Of a stretch of 64,000 nt of DNA, positions 10,656 to 19,457 are shown piece by piece. Position 1 is the stretch's first letter. Each line of letters starts with the position of its first letter. Source of the DNA: Pseudomonas sivasensis (GTDB taxonomy: Bacteria > Pseudomonadota > Gammaproteobacteria > Pseudomonadales > Pseudomonadaceae); contig NZ_JAAOWU010000001.1 in NCBI RefSeq assembly GCF_013778505.1, positions 496,001 to 560,000 on the forward strand, written 5' to 3'. Under the pieces are notes generated by a model. The model was not told the DNA's origin. It searched no databases and saw only the letters and a list, made by a program, of their open reading frames with translations. A program made the translations under genes and the position numbers.

Positions 10656-12530
10656 TTAGAAGTTCGCGCCGAAGCTGAGGGCGACGAAGTCGCGGTCACT
10701 TGAGGTGTTGAAGTCGCCACCAAAGAAGTTGGTGTAGGCAAGGCTCGCGGTATAGGTGTTCTGATACTCAGCATCCAACCCCAGGCTCACTGCTTTGCGA
10801 CCCTCTTCAAAGTTGCCACCAGGACCTGGCGAATAACCACTCACGTCATGGGACCACGCCACGTTGGGTTTGAGGTTCACACCTGCAAAGACATCCGGGT
10901 ATTCCCAGATTGCGCGGCCACGGTAGCCCCAGGACGTTGAGGTAGTGAAGCCATCATTATTGCAATTGGTAGTACGGTTGCTGGCATCAGCACCAGGACC
11001 CGCACCGGTGATCGTGCCGGAGTTAAGCGTTGTACAGAGAGCACCTTGTCCAGGGCCATACACAGGGTCTCGTCCGTAACGCGCTTTGTCGCGGCTTTCC
11101 AAGCCACCCACATGCGTCACACCCACTTCGCCGACCAGCGTAAGGCGGCTGGCCCCCATGACCTGATCGAAAAAGTGCGTGAAGGTTGTCTGGAACTGAG
11201 TGATTTCTTTACGACGATAGCCGTTCAGGTCGGTGTCGGCAGCGCCCTTGAGCGGAGAAGCAGCGCCCAGACCAATCAACGGCGTGACGCCCGCGTAGAG
11301 AATGTCCGTGGTGTTGAGTTGCACAGGTGCGTTTGGTCGGTAGCTGAGTTCTCCGCTCCAGGCGGTGCCGGTAGGTAACGTCGTGGAGAAGCTCAAACCA
11401 TAAAGGCGAATATCCTCTGGGTACTCGACGAAGTAGCTGGAGTTGCCTGCAACGATAAGGGGACGCAGGCCAACCGCCGGGGTAGGCGTCAGGGCATTGG
11501 CTGCCGCGTAAGTACCGGCCGACGCGCCACGCGCACTGAAAATCGGTGCCCGGCTGTGATAGTTCATGAAATAGGCGCCGAACTCGGTGTCCAGCGGTTC
11601 GTAGTTATAGTGAAACGCCACGCCGAACTGACCACTGTCGCGCGCATCACGATCAGGCCCACGCTTGACCAACACGCCCTCTTCGTTGACGTTGACCCCA
11701 AAGTTGTTCAGCAGCGGCAACGCGCCGGGCTGAGTAGCGAGGAACGAACGCTTGCTGAGCAGACGGAGGTTGTCGGTACAGCCATCGGAAATAACATCAG
11801 GCTGAGAGAAGAACGTCCCGCAGTTATCCGTAACAGTCTGGTCCCATTCCAACTGGTAAAAAGCTTCTGCCGACAAGTTATCCGTCAGGGTTTGCGACAC
11901 ATAGAACATATTGACCGGAATCAAGCCTTCCTTGATCTCGGCCCCTGGACGACGGAATGCGGACACGTCGATCGGGTTGACGGAGTTGATGCCGCCGCCG
12001 ATGAAGGTGCTTTCACCCCAGCTCACTACCTGCTTACCAAACCGCACGTTGCCGGGCTGATCGGCAATGGAATAGTTATGGTAGATAAACGCATCAAGAA
12101 TCTGACCACCAGAAGACTTGGCGCCCTCTTTGCGATTGTTATCGCTGATGTCCTTGAACTCACGGCTTTCATCCTTGAGTTCAAAGTCGTACCAGTACTT
12201 GCCACGCACAAACACACCGGTATCGCCGTACTTCAGTTCAAGGTCGTGAATACCCTTGAAAATTTTCGAGAAGGTCTCACCGCGCTTGAAGTTCAAGTGA
12301 CCGTCATCGGAGGTCTGGGACAACCCCTTGCCGCCGTTGTTAACGCCGATGAGGTCTCGATCAGGCTTAGCTGTCGACCAACTCGCCCCCACCGAAAGCG
12401 ACGAGTCAAAACTCCCTTCGATTTCACCGATATTGAAACTGACGCCGAATGCGGGCCCGGCGAGCGTAGAGGCGAGACTGACGGCCAGGGGCAGTCTTGC
12501 CCGGCGCCAGAACTGGTTTACTGAGGTCAT
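10656..12530 (-). CDS. DUF1302 family outer-membrane beta-barrel protein
   Basis: A 624-residue protein with a signal peptide of about 29 residues (cleavage after GPAFG), repeated amphipathic strands and a C-terminal phenylalanine (FGANF), the signature of an outer-membrane barrel recognised by BAM. Typical DUF1302 features include FGKQVVSWGES followed by INSVNPIDVSAFRRPG. The partner DUF1329 gene follows by 30 bases. Together with the adjacent acyl-CoA ligase and MalT-like regulator this suggests uptake or processing of an ester or fatty-acid-like compound. The substrate is not deducible. The gene is intact and its start is followed directly by an RRAR-containing signal. Confidence 0.88.
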   Translation of the reverse strand: MTSVNQFWRRARLPLAVSLASTLAGPAFGVSFNIGEIEGSFDSSLSVGASWSTAKPDRDLIGVNNGGKGLSQTSDDGHLNFKRGETFSKIFKGIHDLELKYGDTGVFVRGKYWYDFELKDESREFKDISDNNRKEGAKSSGGQILDAFIYHNYSIADQPGNVRFGKQVVSWGESTFIGGGINSVNPIDVSAFRRPGAEIKEGLIPVNMFYVSQTLTDNLSAEAFYQLEWDQTVTDNCGTFFSQPDVISDGCTDNLRLLSKRSFLATQPGALPLLNNFGVNVNEEGVLVKRGPDRDARDSGQFGVAFHYNYEPLDTEFGAYFMNYHSRAPIFSARGASAGTYAAANALTPTPAVGLRPLIVAGNSSYFVEYPEDIRLYGLSFSTTLPTGTAWSGELSYRPNAPVQLNTTDILYAGVTPLIGLGAASPLKGAADTDLNGYRRKEITQFQTTFTHFFDQVMGASRLTLVGEVGVTHVGGLESRDKARYGRDPVYGPGQGALCTTLNSGTITGAGPGADASNRTTNCNNDGFTTSTSWGYRGRAIWEYPDVFAGVNLKPNVAWSHDVSGYSPGPGGNFEEGRKAVSLGLDAEYQNTYTASLAYTNFFGGDFNTSSDRDFVALSFGANF

Positions 12531-12860
12531 CGACGCTACTCCATGTGCATTATTGTTATGGCAGTGAGTTCTTTCTGTGATGCTTGTAACGGCCGGAATA
12601 CAACGATTCCAATGCCGCCTGGCAACTGAACCTCCATGGCCCGAAGCGACGCATCCTTGAAAAACTCTGGGTGGGACTATAGCCAGCAGGGGGTACCGCT
12701 TGATCCCTCTAAAGTGTGATTTGCATCACCAACCCGTCTGCCACAGCCCTTTCGCCATGTCGGCGAAGGCCGACGCGGCAAGGATGGCTGAAAATTGGCA
12801 AATCACAAGTGAGGGCGCGAGATAGAGCATCGCCGTGCCACGAGGGCACGGCAAATCAGC
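12531..12860. other. 330-base intergenic region before the DUF1302 gene
   Basis: No gene is seen. It must hold the promoter of DUF1302-DUF1329 and the end of the upstream acyl-CoA ligase transcript (all minus strand). Two hairpins are visible. GCCGTGCC/GGCACGGC (12832-12852, 5-base loop) lies just after the ligase stop and lacks a T run, and GTCGGC/GCCGAC is near 12758-12773. I could not identify a convincing sigma-70 promoter or a defined operator for the MalT-like regulator. Confidence 0.6.
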
Positions 12861-14543
12861 TCAGAGGGTGGACAGGAAGGTACTGTTGTTGGCCTGCCAC
12901 TCGACGATGTCAATACGGATACGTTTTTTGTCGAGCTTACCGACACTGGTCTTGGGAATTTCGGTAACAACGGCGATCTGGCTCGGAATCGCCCACTTGC
13001 TCAAATGGCCCAGTTCGACAAAAGGCTTGAGGTGCTCCTTGAGCTCGCGGGCCCCTATCACATGGCCATCATGCACCACTAGCAGCGCAAACGGACGCTC
13101 GCCCCACTGCGGATCGGCGATGCCCACCACCGCTACTTCGCGTACCGCCGGGTGACGGCTGACCAGGTCCTCAAGGGCCAGGGAGGAGATCCACTCGCCG
13201 CCGGTCTTGATCACATCCTTGATGCGGTCGCGGATATCGATCACGCCAAATGCATCCAGCGTGGCCACATCGCCGGTGTGCATCCAGCCGCCGGCCCATA
13301 GCTCTGCGCCCTTCTGCGGCTCGTTGAAATAGCCCTCGCTGAGCCACGGCGCACGCAGCACCAGCTCGCCCTGGGACTCGCCGTCGGCGGGCAGGAAGTT
13401 GCCCTCGCTGTCGATGATTGCCGCGTCCACCAACGGCCCTGGCACGCCGGCCTTGATGCGATAGGTGATGCGCTCGTCTTCGCTGCCGGCCAGTAGTTCT
13501 TCGTTGAGGTGGGCGCAGGACACCAGCGGCCCGGTCTCGGACATGCCGTACGCAGCGGTCAGCTGAATCCCACGCGCCTTCGCCGCCTCATACAACGTGC
13601 GATTGAGGGCGCTGCCACCGATGACGATTTTCCAACCGCCAAAATCGACGCCTTGGGCGGCCTTGGCGTTGAGCACCATTTGCAGGATGGTCGGCACGCA
13701 GTGGGAGAAGGTGACCTTCTCCTTGCGCCACAGCTCCACCAGGTATTCGGGGTCGTAGCGGCCGGGGTAGACCTGTTTCAGGCCGAGCATGGTCGCCACA
13801 TACGGCAGGCCCCAGGCGTGAACGTGAAACATCGGCGTGATCGGCATGTACACGTCGTTGGTGCCTAGCAGGCGCACGCTGTCGATGCTGCCCATGATGG
13901 TCGACACCCCGATGGTGTGCAGTACCAATTGGCGGTGGGTGAAGTACACGCCTTTGGGGTTACCGGTGGTGCCGGTGGTGTAGAACGTGGTCGCGACGGA
14001 ATGCTCGTCGAAATCCTGAAAGTCGTACTTGGTGCTGGCGGCAGCCAACAGGGTTTCGTACTCGCCTACCAGGTTAGGCAGCTCGGCCGTTTTTGATTCA
14101 CCGTCAGTGAGCAGCAGCGTCTTGTCGACGGTGGTAAGTTGCCCGGCGATGGCTTGGTACAAGCCCACGAACTCACTGTTGACCAGCACAAAGCGGTCTT
14201 CGGCGTGGTTCATGGTGTAGAGAATCTGTTCCGGCGACAGGCGCACGTTGATGGTGTGGATCACCGCGCCGATCATCGGGATAGCAAACATGCATTCCAG
14301 GTAACGATGGCTGTCCCAGTCCATCACTGCCACGGTATCACCGGCCTTTACCCCGGCTTCGGTCAGCACGTTGGCCAAGCGCGCGACCCGCTCGATCAGG
14401 GTCGGGTAGGTGTAACGCAGCTTGTCGCGGTAGACGATTTCCCGGGTCTTTTCGTAGCGGGCGCCGGACATCAACAGGCGCTTGATCAACAGCGGATATT
14501 GGTACGCACCTTCGGCGGGGGGAATAACACGGGTCTGCAACAT
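12861..14543 (-). CDS. Acyl-CoA ligase (AMP-binding), probably for medium-chain fatty acids
   Basis: A 560-residue ANL-superfamily enzyme. The phosphate-binding motif YTTGTTGNPKGV is near residue 190, followed by YGMSETGP, the adenosine-binding GGWMHTGDVA and IKTGGEWISS hinge, and the catalytic lysine region SVGKLDKKRIR. It activates a carboxylic acid to an acyl-CoA through an acyl-adenylate. Overall similarity is to the medium-chain acyl-CoA ligase group (AlkK-like), and the P. putida locus I recall (PP_0763 next to DUF1302/DUF1329) has the same layout. The substrate is therefore inferred. It is the most upstream gene of the four-gene block. Confidence 0.88.
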   Translation of the reverse strand: MLQTRVIPPAEGAYQYPLLIKRLLMSGARYEKTREIVYRDKLRYTYPTLIERVARLANVLTEAGVKAGDTVAVMDWDSHRYLECMFAIPMIGAVIHTINVRLSPEQILYTMNHAEDRFVLVNSEFVGLYQAIAGQLTTVDKTLLLTDGESKTAELPNLVGEYETLLAAASTKYDFQDFDEHSVATTFYTTGTTGNPKGVYFTHRQLVLHTIGVSTIMGSIDSVRLLGTNDVYMPITPMFHVHAWGLPYVATMLGLKQVYPGRYDPEYLVELWRKEKVTFSHCVPTILQMVLNAKAAQGVDFGGWKIVIGGSALNRTLYEAAKARGIQLTAAYGMSETGPLVSCAHLNEELLAGSEDERITYRIKAGVPGPLVDAAIIDSEGNFLPADGESQGELVLRAPWLSEGYFNEPQKGAELWAGGWMHTGDVATLDAFGVIDIRDRIKDVIKTGGEWISSLALEDLVSRHPAVREVAVVGIADPQWGERPFALLVVHDGHVIGARELKEHLKPFVELGHLSKWAIPSQIAVVTEIPKTSVGKLDKKRIRIDIVEWQANNSTFLSTL

Positions 14544-14690
14544 ACGAATCCCTTTTATGACTGCACGGTCTTGGCTGAACGATCTGCACTGTAGAGCGCT
14601 TATGTTTCAGCTAAATCAGCCAAAGGAATGATTTGCAGCCCCCAGTGAATGCTAGCTTTGCGCCATTATCCAGGGACACTAGAGGTCAAA

Positions 14691-14776
14691 TGTGGGAGGG
14701 GGCTTGCTCCCGATAGCGGTGTTTCAGTCGACACACGTATTGACTGATCCACCGCCATCGGGAGCAAGCCCCCACA
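14691..14776. repeat. REPIN with shortened right arm
   Basis: The left arm TGTGGGAGGGGGCTTGCTCC is followed by CGATAGCGG, a variable centre and CCGCCATCGGGAGCAAGCCCCCACA. The right arm lacks the CTC found in the other copies, so the outer stem is imperfect. It sits between the LysE-family gene and the acyl-CoA ligase gene, both on the minus strand, in a 260-base gap that otherwise holds only the ligase promoter. Confidence 0.88.
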
Positions 14777-14804
14777 TTCGATTGTGCTCACTTGAGACCC
14801 GCGT

Positions 14805-15437
14805 TTACTTCATGCTCGTGAACGCCAGTTTCACGCCGATTGCAATCAACACCGCCCCCATGGTCCGATCAAACCAGTGCCCCATCCGCGCAAAGCCTGC
14901 GCGCACGCGCTGCTGGCTGAACAACATCGCCACCAGGCAAAACCACAGCGCCGTCGCCACCGCCAGATACACACCGTAACCGGCCTGGATCGCCAGCGGC
15001 GTGTGCGGGTTGATCACTACGGTGAACAGCGACAGGAAGAACAGCGTGGCCTTGGGATTCAAGCCATTGGTCACGAAACCGGCGGTAAACGCGCCGCGCG
15101 GGGTGCGCTCGCCCGCTTCACGGTGCAACTCGCCCTCGGCGACAGGCTTGGCCGGTTGCGCGCGCAGGGCCTTGAAGCCGATGTACAGCAGGTAGGCCGC
15201 CGCCGCCCATTTCAGGGCGTTGAACAACACGATGGACTGGGAAACGATCAGGCCGATACCGAGCAACGAATAGCCCACGTGCAGAAAAATCGCCGAGCCC
15301 ACACCCAGCGCGGTCCAGGTCCCGGCGCGACGGCCGTGGGTAACACTTTCGCGAACCACCACCGCGAAATCCGGGCCGGGGCTGGCCACCGCCAACAGGT
15401 GAATCAGGGCTACGGTCAAAAACTCGGCGGCGTACAT
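14805..15437 (-). CDS. LysE/RhtB family amino-acid exporter
   Basis: A 210-residue membrane protein with about six transmembrane segments and the LysE-family N-terminal signature ASPGPDFAVVVRESV, plus GFVTNGLNPKATLFF in the third segment region. Members export amino acids such as homoserine, threonine, lysine or cysteine; the substrate cannot be assigned. The start chosen is ATG 15437, which has GGAG 5 bases upstream; a GTG at 15443 overlaps that site. The gene is divergent from the hydroxyacid dehydrogenase, with an 84-base shared promoter region. Confidence 0.87.
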   Translation of the reverse strand: MYAAEFLTVALIHLLAVASPGPDFAVVVRESVTHGRRAGTWTALGVGSAIFLHVGYSLLGIGLIVSQSIVLFNALKWAAAAYLLYIGFKALRAQPAKPVAEGELHREAGERTPRGAFTAGFVTNGLNPKATLFFLSLFTVVINPHTPLAIQAGYGVYLAVATALWFCLVAMLFSQQRVRAGFARMGHWFDRTMGAVLIAIGVKLAFTSMK

Positions 15438-15521
15438 ATTCACTCCATTAAGTAACGGATTATTTCATCTGATAGGCTCGGCAGATTACGCCTTCGAACC
15501 CTGTCGCAAAAGGTACAGTTG

Positions 15522-16487
15522 ATGACGAACAATCGCCGCGCCGTCTTCCTTGATCACCCGTCTCTGGACCTTGGGGACCTCGACCTCAGCGGTCTGAGAG
15601 ACTGCTTCAGCGACCTGCAGCTGTACTCTGATACCACGCCGCTGAATGTGATTGCGCGCCTGCAAGGCGTCCAAGTAGTTATCAGCAACAAGATTGCCCT
15701 GAACACCGAAACCCTGGCGGCCTGCCCGGACCTCAAGCTGATCCTGGTATCGGCCACCGGCACCAACAACGTTGACCTCGACGCCGCCCGCGCTCACGGC
15801 ATCACGGTGAGCAATTGCCAAGGCTACGGCACGCCTTCAGTGGCGCAGCATACGATCATGCTGCTGCTCAACCTGGTGACGCGTGTAAAGGACTATCAGC
15901 GCGATGTGAGCGCAGGCAAATGGCAAGAAGCCAAGCAGTTCTGCCTGCTGGACTACCCCATCGTCGAGCTTGAAGGCAAAACCCTCGGTTTGCTCGGCCA
16001 TGGTGAATTGGGCAGCGCCGTGGCGCGGCTGGCCGAGGCTTTTGGCATGCGCGTAATTCTTGGGGCCATTCCCGGGCGCCCTGCACGTGCCGACCGCGTG
16101 CCCTTGGATGAACTGCTGGCCCAAGTGGACGCACTCACCCTCCACTGTCCACTCAACGAGCACACTCGCGACTTTATCGGCGCCCGCGAACTCGCACTGC
16201 TCAAGCCAGGCGCGTTTGTGGTCAACACCGCGCGCGGTGGCTTGATCAACGAACAGGCCCTGGCGGATGCCTTGCGCAGCGGTCACTTGGGCGGCGCGGC
16301 CACCGATGTGCTGAGCGTGGAGCCACCAGTCAACGGCAACCCGTTGCTGGCCGATGACATTCCCCGGCTGATCGTCACACCGCACAATGCCTGGGGCAGT
16401 CGCGAAGCGCGGCAGCGGATCGTCGGCCAACTGACGGAAAACGCCCTGGGCTTTTTCAGCGGCGCCCCGCTGCGCATCGTCAGTTGA
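15522..16487 (+). CDS. D-2-hydroxyacid dehydrogenase (glycerate/hydroxypyruvate reductase-like)
   Basis: 321 residues. The catalytic triad of the family is present: Arg in VNTARGGLINE, Glu in LSVEPP and His in VTPHNAWGS. The NAD(P)-binding motif reads LGLLGHGELGSAVA; the last Gly of the usual GxGxxG is kept. It reversibly reduces a 2-oxoacid to a D-2-hydroxyacid. HprA/GhrB-type hydroxypyruvate or glyoxylate reduction is the best guess. ATG 15522 is preceded by AAAAGG; the in-frame TTG at 15519 is not needed. rsmC follows on the same strand after 30 bases. Confidence 0.86.
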   Translation: MTNNRRAVFLDHPSLDLGDLDLSGLRDCFSDLQLYSDTTPLNVIARLQGVQVVISNKIALNTETLAACPDLKLILVSATGTNNVDLDAARAHGITVSNCQGYGTPSVAQHTIMLLLNLVTRVKDYQRDVSAGKWQEAKQFCLLDYPIVELEGKTLGLLGHGELGSAVARLAEAFGMRVILGAIPGRPARADRVPLDELLAQVDALTLHCPLNEHTRDFIGARELALLKPGAFVVNTARGGLINEQALADALRSGHLGGAATDVLSVEPPVNGNPLLADDIPRLIVTPHNAWGSREARQRIVGQLTENALGFFSGAPLRIVS

Positions 16488-16517
16488 TAAACTGCGCCCC
16501 TTTTCAAGGAGCAGACC

Positions 16518-17516
16518 ATGGATCCGCGCAGTGAAGTACTGCTTCGTCAGGCCGAACTTTTTCAAGGCAACCTGCTGTTGGTGGGCTTGCCCGCCGACGA
16601 CCTGCTGGGTCGCCTGCCCAACGCCCATGGGTGGTGCTGGCATGCCGGTGACCAGGCGGCGCTCGACGCACGCTTCCCGGAACGCAGCCAATTTGGCGTG
16701 AATGTGCCAGAGCGTGAGTTCGACGCAGCGGTGATTTTCCTGCCCAAGTCCAAGGACCTCACTGACTACCTGCTCAACGCCGTGGCCGCACGCCTGCCCG
16801 GCGCCGAGCTGTTCTTGGTCGGCGAGAAAAAAAGCGGTATCGAAAGTGCCGCCAAGCAGATGATCCCCTTTGGCAAGCCCCGCAAGCTCGACAACGCCCG
16901 GCATTGCCAGCTGTGGCAAATCACCGTTGCCAACGCGCCGCAAGCAGTGGAACTGGAGAGCCTGGCGCAAGTCTTCGAAGTGCCACTGGCCGAAGGTCCG
17001 CTCAAAGTAGTGAGCCTGCCGGGCGTGTTCAGCCATGGCCGCCTGGATCGTGGCACCGAGTTGTTGCTGGCGCATTTGGACAAATTGCCGAGCGGCCATC
17101 TGTTGGACTTTGGTTGCGGCGCCGGCGTGCTGGGGGCTGCGGTGAAACGTCGCTACCCGCACAACAGCGTGACGATGCTGGACGTGGACGCCTTCGCCGC
17201 TGCCAGCAGCCGCTTGACCCTCGCTGCCAATGGGCTGGAAGCCGAGGTGCTCACCGGTGATGGCATCGATGCTGCACCGATGGGTCTGAATGCGATCTTG
17301 AGCAACCCGCCGTTCCATGTCGGTGTGCACACCGATTATTTCGCCACCGAGAACCTGCTGCGAAAAGCAGCGAAACACTTGGCAAAAGGTGGCGAACTTC
17401 GCCTGGTAGCTAACAGTTTCCTGAAATACCAACCGCTGATTGAAGAGCATTTGGGCGTGTGTGCGATCAAGGCCGAGGGCAATGGTTTTCGCATCTACCG
17501 TGCCAAACGCGGCTGA
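16518..17516 (+). CDS. rsmC: 16S rRNA (guanine-N2)-methyltransferase RsmC
   Basis: A 332-residue protein with the duplicated methyltransferase layout of RsmC/RsmD. A degenerate N-terminal half is followed by a catalytic C-terminal half containing the SAM motif [11 protein letters not shown] and the base-flipping motif NPPFH. RsmC methylates G1207 of 16S rRNA in assembled 30S subunits. The start has AAGGAG 7 bases upstream. It probably shares a transcript with the dehydrogenase gene 30 bases before it. The next gene lies behind a separate riboswitch leader. Confidence 0.92.
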   Translation: MDPRSEVLLRQAELFQGNLLLVGLPADDLLGRLPNAHGWCWHAGDQAALDARFPERSQFGVNVPEREFDAAVIFLPKSKDLTDYLLNAVAARLPGAELFLVGEKKSGIESAAKQMIPFGKPRKLDNARHCQLWQITVANAPQAVELESLAQVFEVPLAEGPLKVVSLPGVFSHGRLDRGTELLLAHLDKLPSGHLLDFGCGAGVLGAAVKRRYPHNSVTMLDVDAFAAASSRLTLAANGLEAEVLTGDGIDAAPMGLNAILSNPPFHVGVHTDYFATENLLRKAAKHLAKGGELRLVANSFLKYQPLIEEHLGVCAIKAEGNGFRIYRAKRG

Positions 17517-17546
17517 TGGCTATTTGAAAAAGAAGGCTTGCCGAAT

Positions 17547-17568
17547 GGATTTTGCCTAGGCAGAATCC
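17547..17568. promoter_or_regulatory. 22-base near-perfect palindrome, possible operator or RNA hairpin
   Basis: The segment centred on TGCCTAGGCA is symmetrical over 22 bases with one mismatch pair. It lies 30 bases after the rsmC stop and just before the Mn riboswitch. As RNA the mismatch becomes a G-U wobble, giving an 8-pair stem with a CCUAGG loop. There is no T run, so it is not a standard terminator. A repressor operator for the riboswitch transcript (for example a metal-responsive one) is possible but unproven. Confidence 0.45.
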
Positions 17569-17574
17569 GCTCCG

Positions 17575-17766
17575 TCCTAGGGGAGTAGTCTCCCACGAGC
17601 GCCACGCTCGTCCGGCATACGTCAACATACTTGGTCAACAGACCATGGCGTATGCGACCCAGGAGTCCGCACAGACGGACCGGGGTTTGACAAGACCTAT
17701 GACACGCACACCTTACCCGGGGCGGGAAGGCTGTACGTGTCATAGCCGTGTCGACCCGCCCCTGGA
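17575..17766 (+). ncRNA. yybP-ykoY manganese riboswitch
   Basis: The leader contains the class hallmarks: AGGGGAGTAG at 17579-17588, GTCAACATAC at 17621-17630, ACCCGGGGCGGGAAGG at 17715-17730, and a closing strand CCCCTGG at 17759-17765. P1 can form between 17579-17583 and 17759-17763. An alternative 8-pair helix, GGGGCGGG (17719-17726) with CCCGCCCC (17755-17762), uses the same closing strand, so the two folds exclude each other. The ribosome site TGGA lies at the edge of P1, so control is probably at translation or Rho-dependent termination; no T run follows. Known members sense Mn2+. The downstream GDT1-family gene fits exactly. Confidence 0.9.
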
Positions 17767-17776
17767 AACTTACCTG

Positions 17777-18361
17777 ATGCTGGATTCATTACTCGTTCCT
17801 ACCGCAATCGTTGCCTTGGCCGAAATCGGCGACAAGACGCAACTGCTCGCGCTCATTCTCGCTGCTCGCTTCCGCAAGCCTTGGCCAATCATCGCCGGCA
17901 TCGTCGCCGCGACCCTGGCCAACCATGCGGCTGCCGGCGCAGTGGGGGCCTGGTTTGGCAGTTTTTTCTCGGATGCGGTGTTGCACTGGATCCTCGCAGC
18001 GAGCTTCTGCGCCACTGCGCTGTGGACACTGGTGCCAGACAAACTCGACGATGACGAAGCCAGTACCACGCGCAAGTTCGGGCCGTTCCTGACCACGCTG
18101 ATTGCATTCTTCCTGGCGGAAATCGGTGACAAGACTCAGATCGCCACGGTGATGCTGGCCGCGCAATATCCGGAGCTGTGGCTGGTGATTATCGGCACCA
18201 CTCTGGGCATGTTGATTGCCAACGTACCGGTGGTTCTGGCGGGGAATTTCGCGGCGGAGAAACTGCCGCTGACGTTGATTCGTCGACTGGCGGCTACGGC
18301 GTTTTTTGTCCTGGCGATCGTGGCGGTGTACAAGGCCATGCAGAGCAGCGGGTGGATCTAA
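17777..18361 (+). CDS. GDT1/UPF0016 (TMEM165) family manganese exporter
   Basis: A 194-residue membrane protein built from two homologous halves of three transmembrane segments. Each half carries the family signature: VALAEIGDKTQLLAL near residue 13 and FFLAEIGDKTQIATV near residue 115. Relatives such as MneA of Vibrio export Mn2+, and eukaryotic GDT1/TMEM165 move Mn2+/Ca2+. The yybP-ykoY leader directly upstream makes Mn2+ export and Mn-induced expression very likely. The start ATG lies 10 bases after the riboswitch; a longer in-frame ORF from 17552 only reads through the riboswitch. Confidence 0.92.
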   Translation: MLDSLLVPTAIVALAEIGDKTQLLALILAARFRKPWPIIAGIVAATLANHAAAGAVGAWFGSFFSDAVLHWILAASFCATALWTLVPDKLDDDEASTTRKFGPFLTTLIAFFLAEIGDKTQIATVMLAAQYPELWLVIIGTTLGMLIANVPVVLAGNFAAEKLPLTLIRRLAATAFFVLAIVAVYKAMQSSGWI

Positions 18362-18388
18362 GGATCTAAGCCTGCAAACCCAATCCAA

Positions 18389-18478
18389 TGTGGGAGGGGG
18401 CTTGCCCCCGATAGCAGTAGATCAGTCAATGCATCTGCTAACTGACCCAACACCATCGGGGGCAAGCCCCCTCCCACA
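18389..18478. repeat. REPIN between convergent genes
   Basis: Near-perfect inverted arms TGTGGGAGGGGGCTTGCCCC and GGGGCAAGCCCCCTCCCACA enclose about 40 bases. It fills most of the gap between the Mn exporter (plus) and the M48 protease (minus), where it could act as a shared transcript end. Confidence 0.92.
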
Positions 18479-18497
18479 TTTGGATCTTCATCAAGCC

Positions 18498-19316
18498 TTA
18501 GGACTTCTTGGCCTGTTGATACAACGGCATCACCTTAGGAATCGCCGCCTGCAAGGACGCGATTCGGCTGTCCGACGCCGGGTGAGTACTCATGAACTCC
18601 GGTGGCGAGCCTTCCGATGCCTTGGCCATCTTGTTCCACAGCGTGATGGCGGCGTTCGGGTTGTAGCCGGCGCGAGCCGACAGTTCCAGGCCGATCAGGT
18701 CCGCTTCGTTTTCATTGCTCCGGCTGTTGGGCAAGGTCATGCCGTAGTTGGCGACCGTGTCCGCCAATGCCAGGCTATCTTGACCCAAGCCGAACAACGC
18801 ACCAGCCCCCTGCTTGGCGATCTCGATACCGTACGCCTTGGACATTGCCTCACGACCGTGCTCGCGCAAGGCGTGGGCGATTTCATGGCCCATCACTGCT
18901 GCCAACTCGTCATCGGTAAGCTTGAGATTGTCGATCAGTGCGCTGTACACAAAAATCTTGCCGCCAGGCCCACAGTTGGCGTTCATCTCATCGCTTTTGA
19001 TCAAATTCACTTCCCACTTCCACTGCGCTGCATCAGGACGGAAGGTGGGCGCCTGGGCGATCAAACGCTTGGCAATTGCCTGCACGCGCTTGGCGTTGGC
19101 GCTGGTCTTGTCCAACTGGCCTTTGGTACTGGCTTCACCCAGCGTCTGCTGGTAGGACTGGGCATACATCTGGTCGACTTCCTGACTCGACAGCATGCTG
19201 AACATGTATTGCTTGCGCTCAACCCCAACGGCGCCGCCGCTGGTGGTATTGACCGACTGACACCCAGCCAGCAGCATCGCCGCAGCCAATACACTTACCG
19301 CCAATGTTCTTTTCAT
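18498..19316 (-). CDS. M48 family zinc metalloprotease lipoprotein (LoiP/YcaL type)
   Basis: A 272-residue lipoprotein with signal peptide and lipobox LLAGC near residue 19. The M48 catalytic motif HEIAH (in VMGHEIAHALREHG) and the third zinc ligand Glu in NENEADLIGLEL are both present. LoiP/BepA-type periplasmic proteases anchored in the outer membrane degrade misfolded outer-membrane proteins; the substrate here is inferred. The start at 19316 has GGAGAGAG 8-10 bases upstream; an in-frame reading from 19439 would precede the signal and is rejected. It is a single gene, convergent with the Mn exporter. Confidence 0.9.
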   Translation of the reverse strand: MKRTLAVSVLAAAMLLAGCQSVNTTSGGAVGVERKQYMFSMLSSQEVDQMYAQSYQQTLGEASTKGQLDKTSANAKRVQAIAKRLIAQAPTFRPDAAQWKWEVNLIKSDEMNANCGPGGKIFVYSALIDNLKLTDDELAAVMGHEIAHALREHGREAMSKAYGIEIAKQGAGALFGLGQDSLALADTVANYGMTLPNSRSNENEADLIGLELSARAGYNPNAAITLWNKMAKASEGSPPEFMSTHPASDSRIASLQAAIPKVMPLYQQAKKS

Positions 19317-19457
19317 CAACACTCTCTCCCTGAAAAAGACGCCCTGAAAAACGCCCTCAAAACATGGCGCGTATCGTAGGCGCTCATTTGTATCAGCGCC
19401 AGATACAACAGACGCGTAACCGCGGATTTTCGGATACATCCCACGGCGCCTTCAGGT

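Noticed and set aside
9099..10703. 534-codon plus-strand reading opposite DUF1329
   Set aside because: It is an antisense shadow; the minus strand has a clear signal peptide and DUF1329 sequence.
15837..17450. 537-codon minus-strand reading opposite the dehydrogenase and rsmC
   Set aside because: It crosses two intact plus-strand genes with recognisable motifs and has no ribosome site or known domain.
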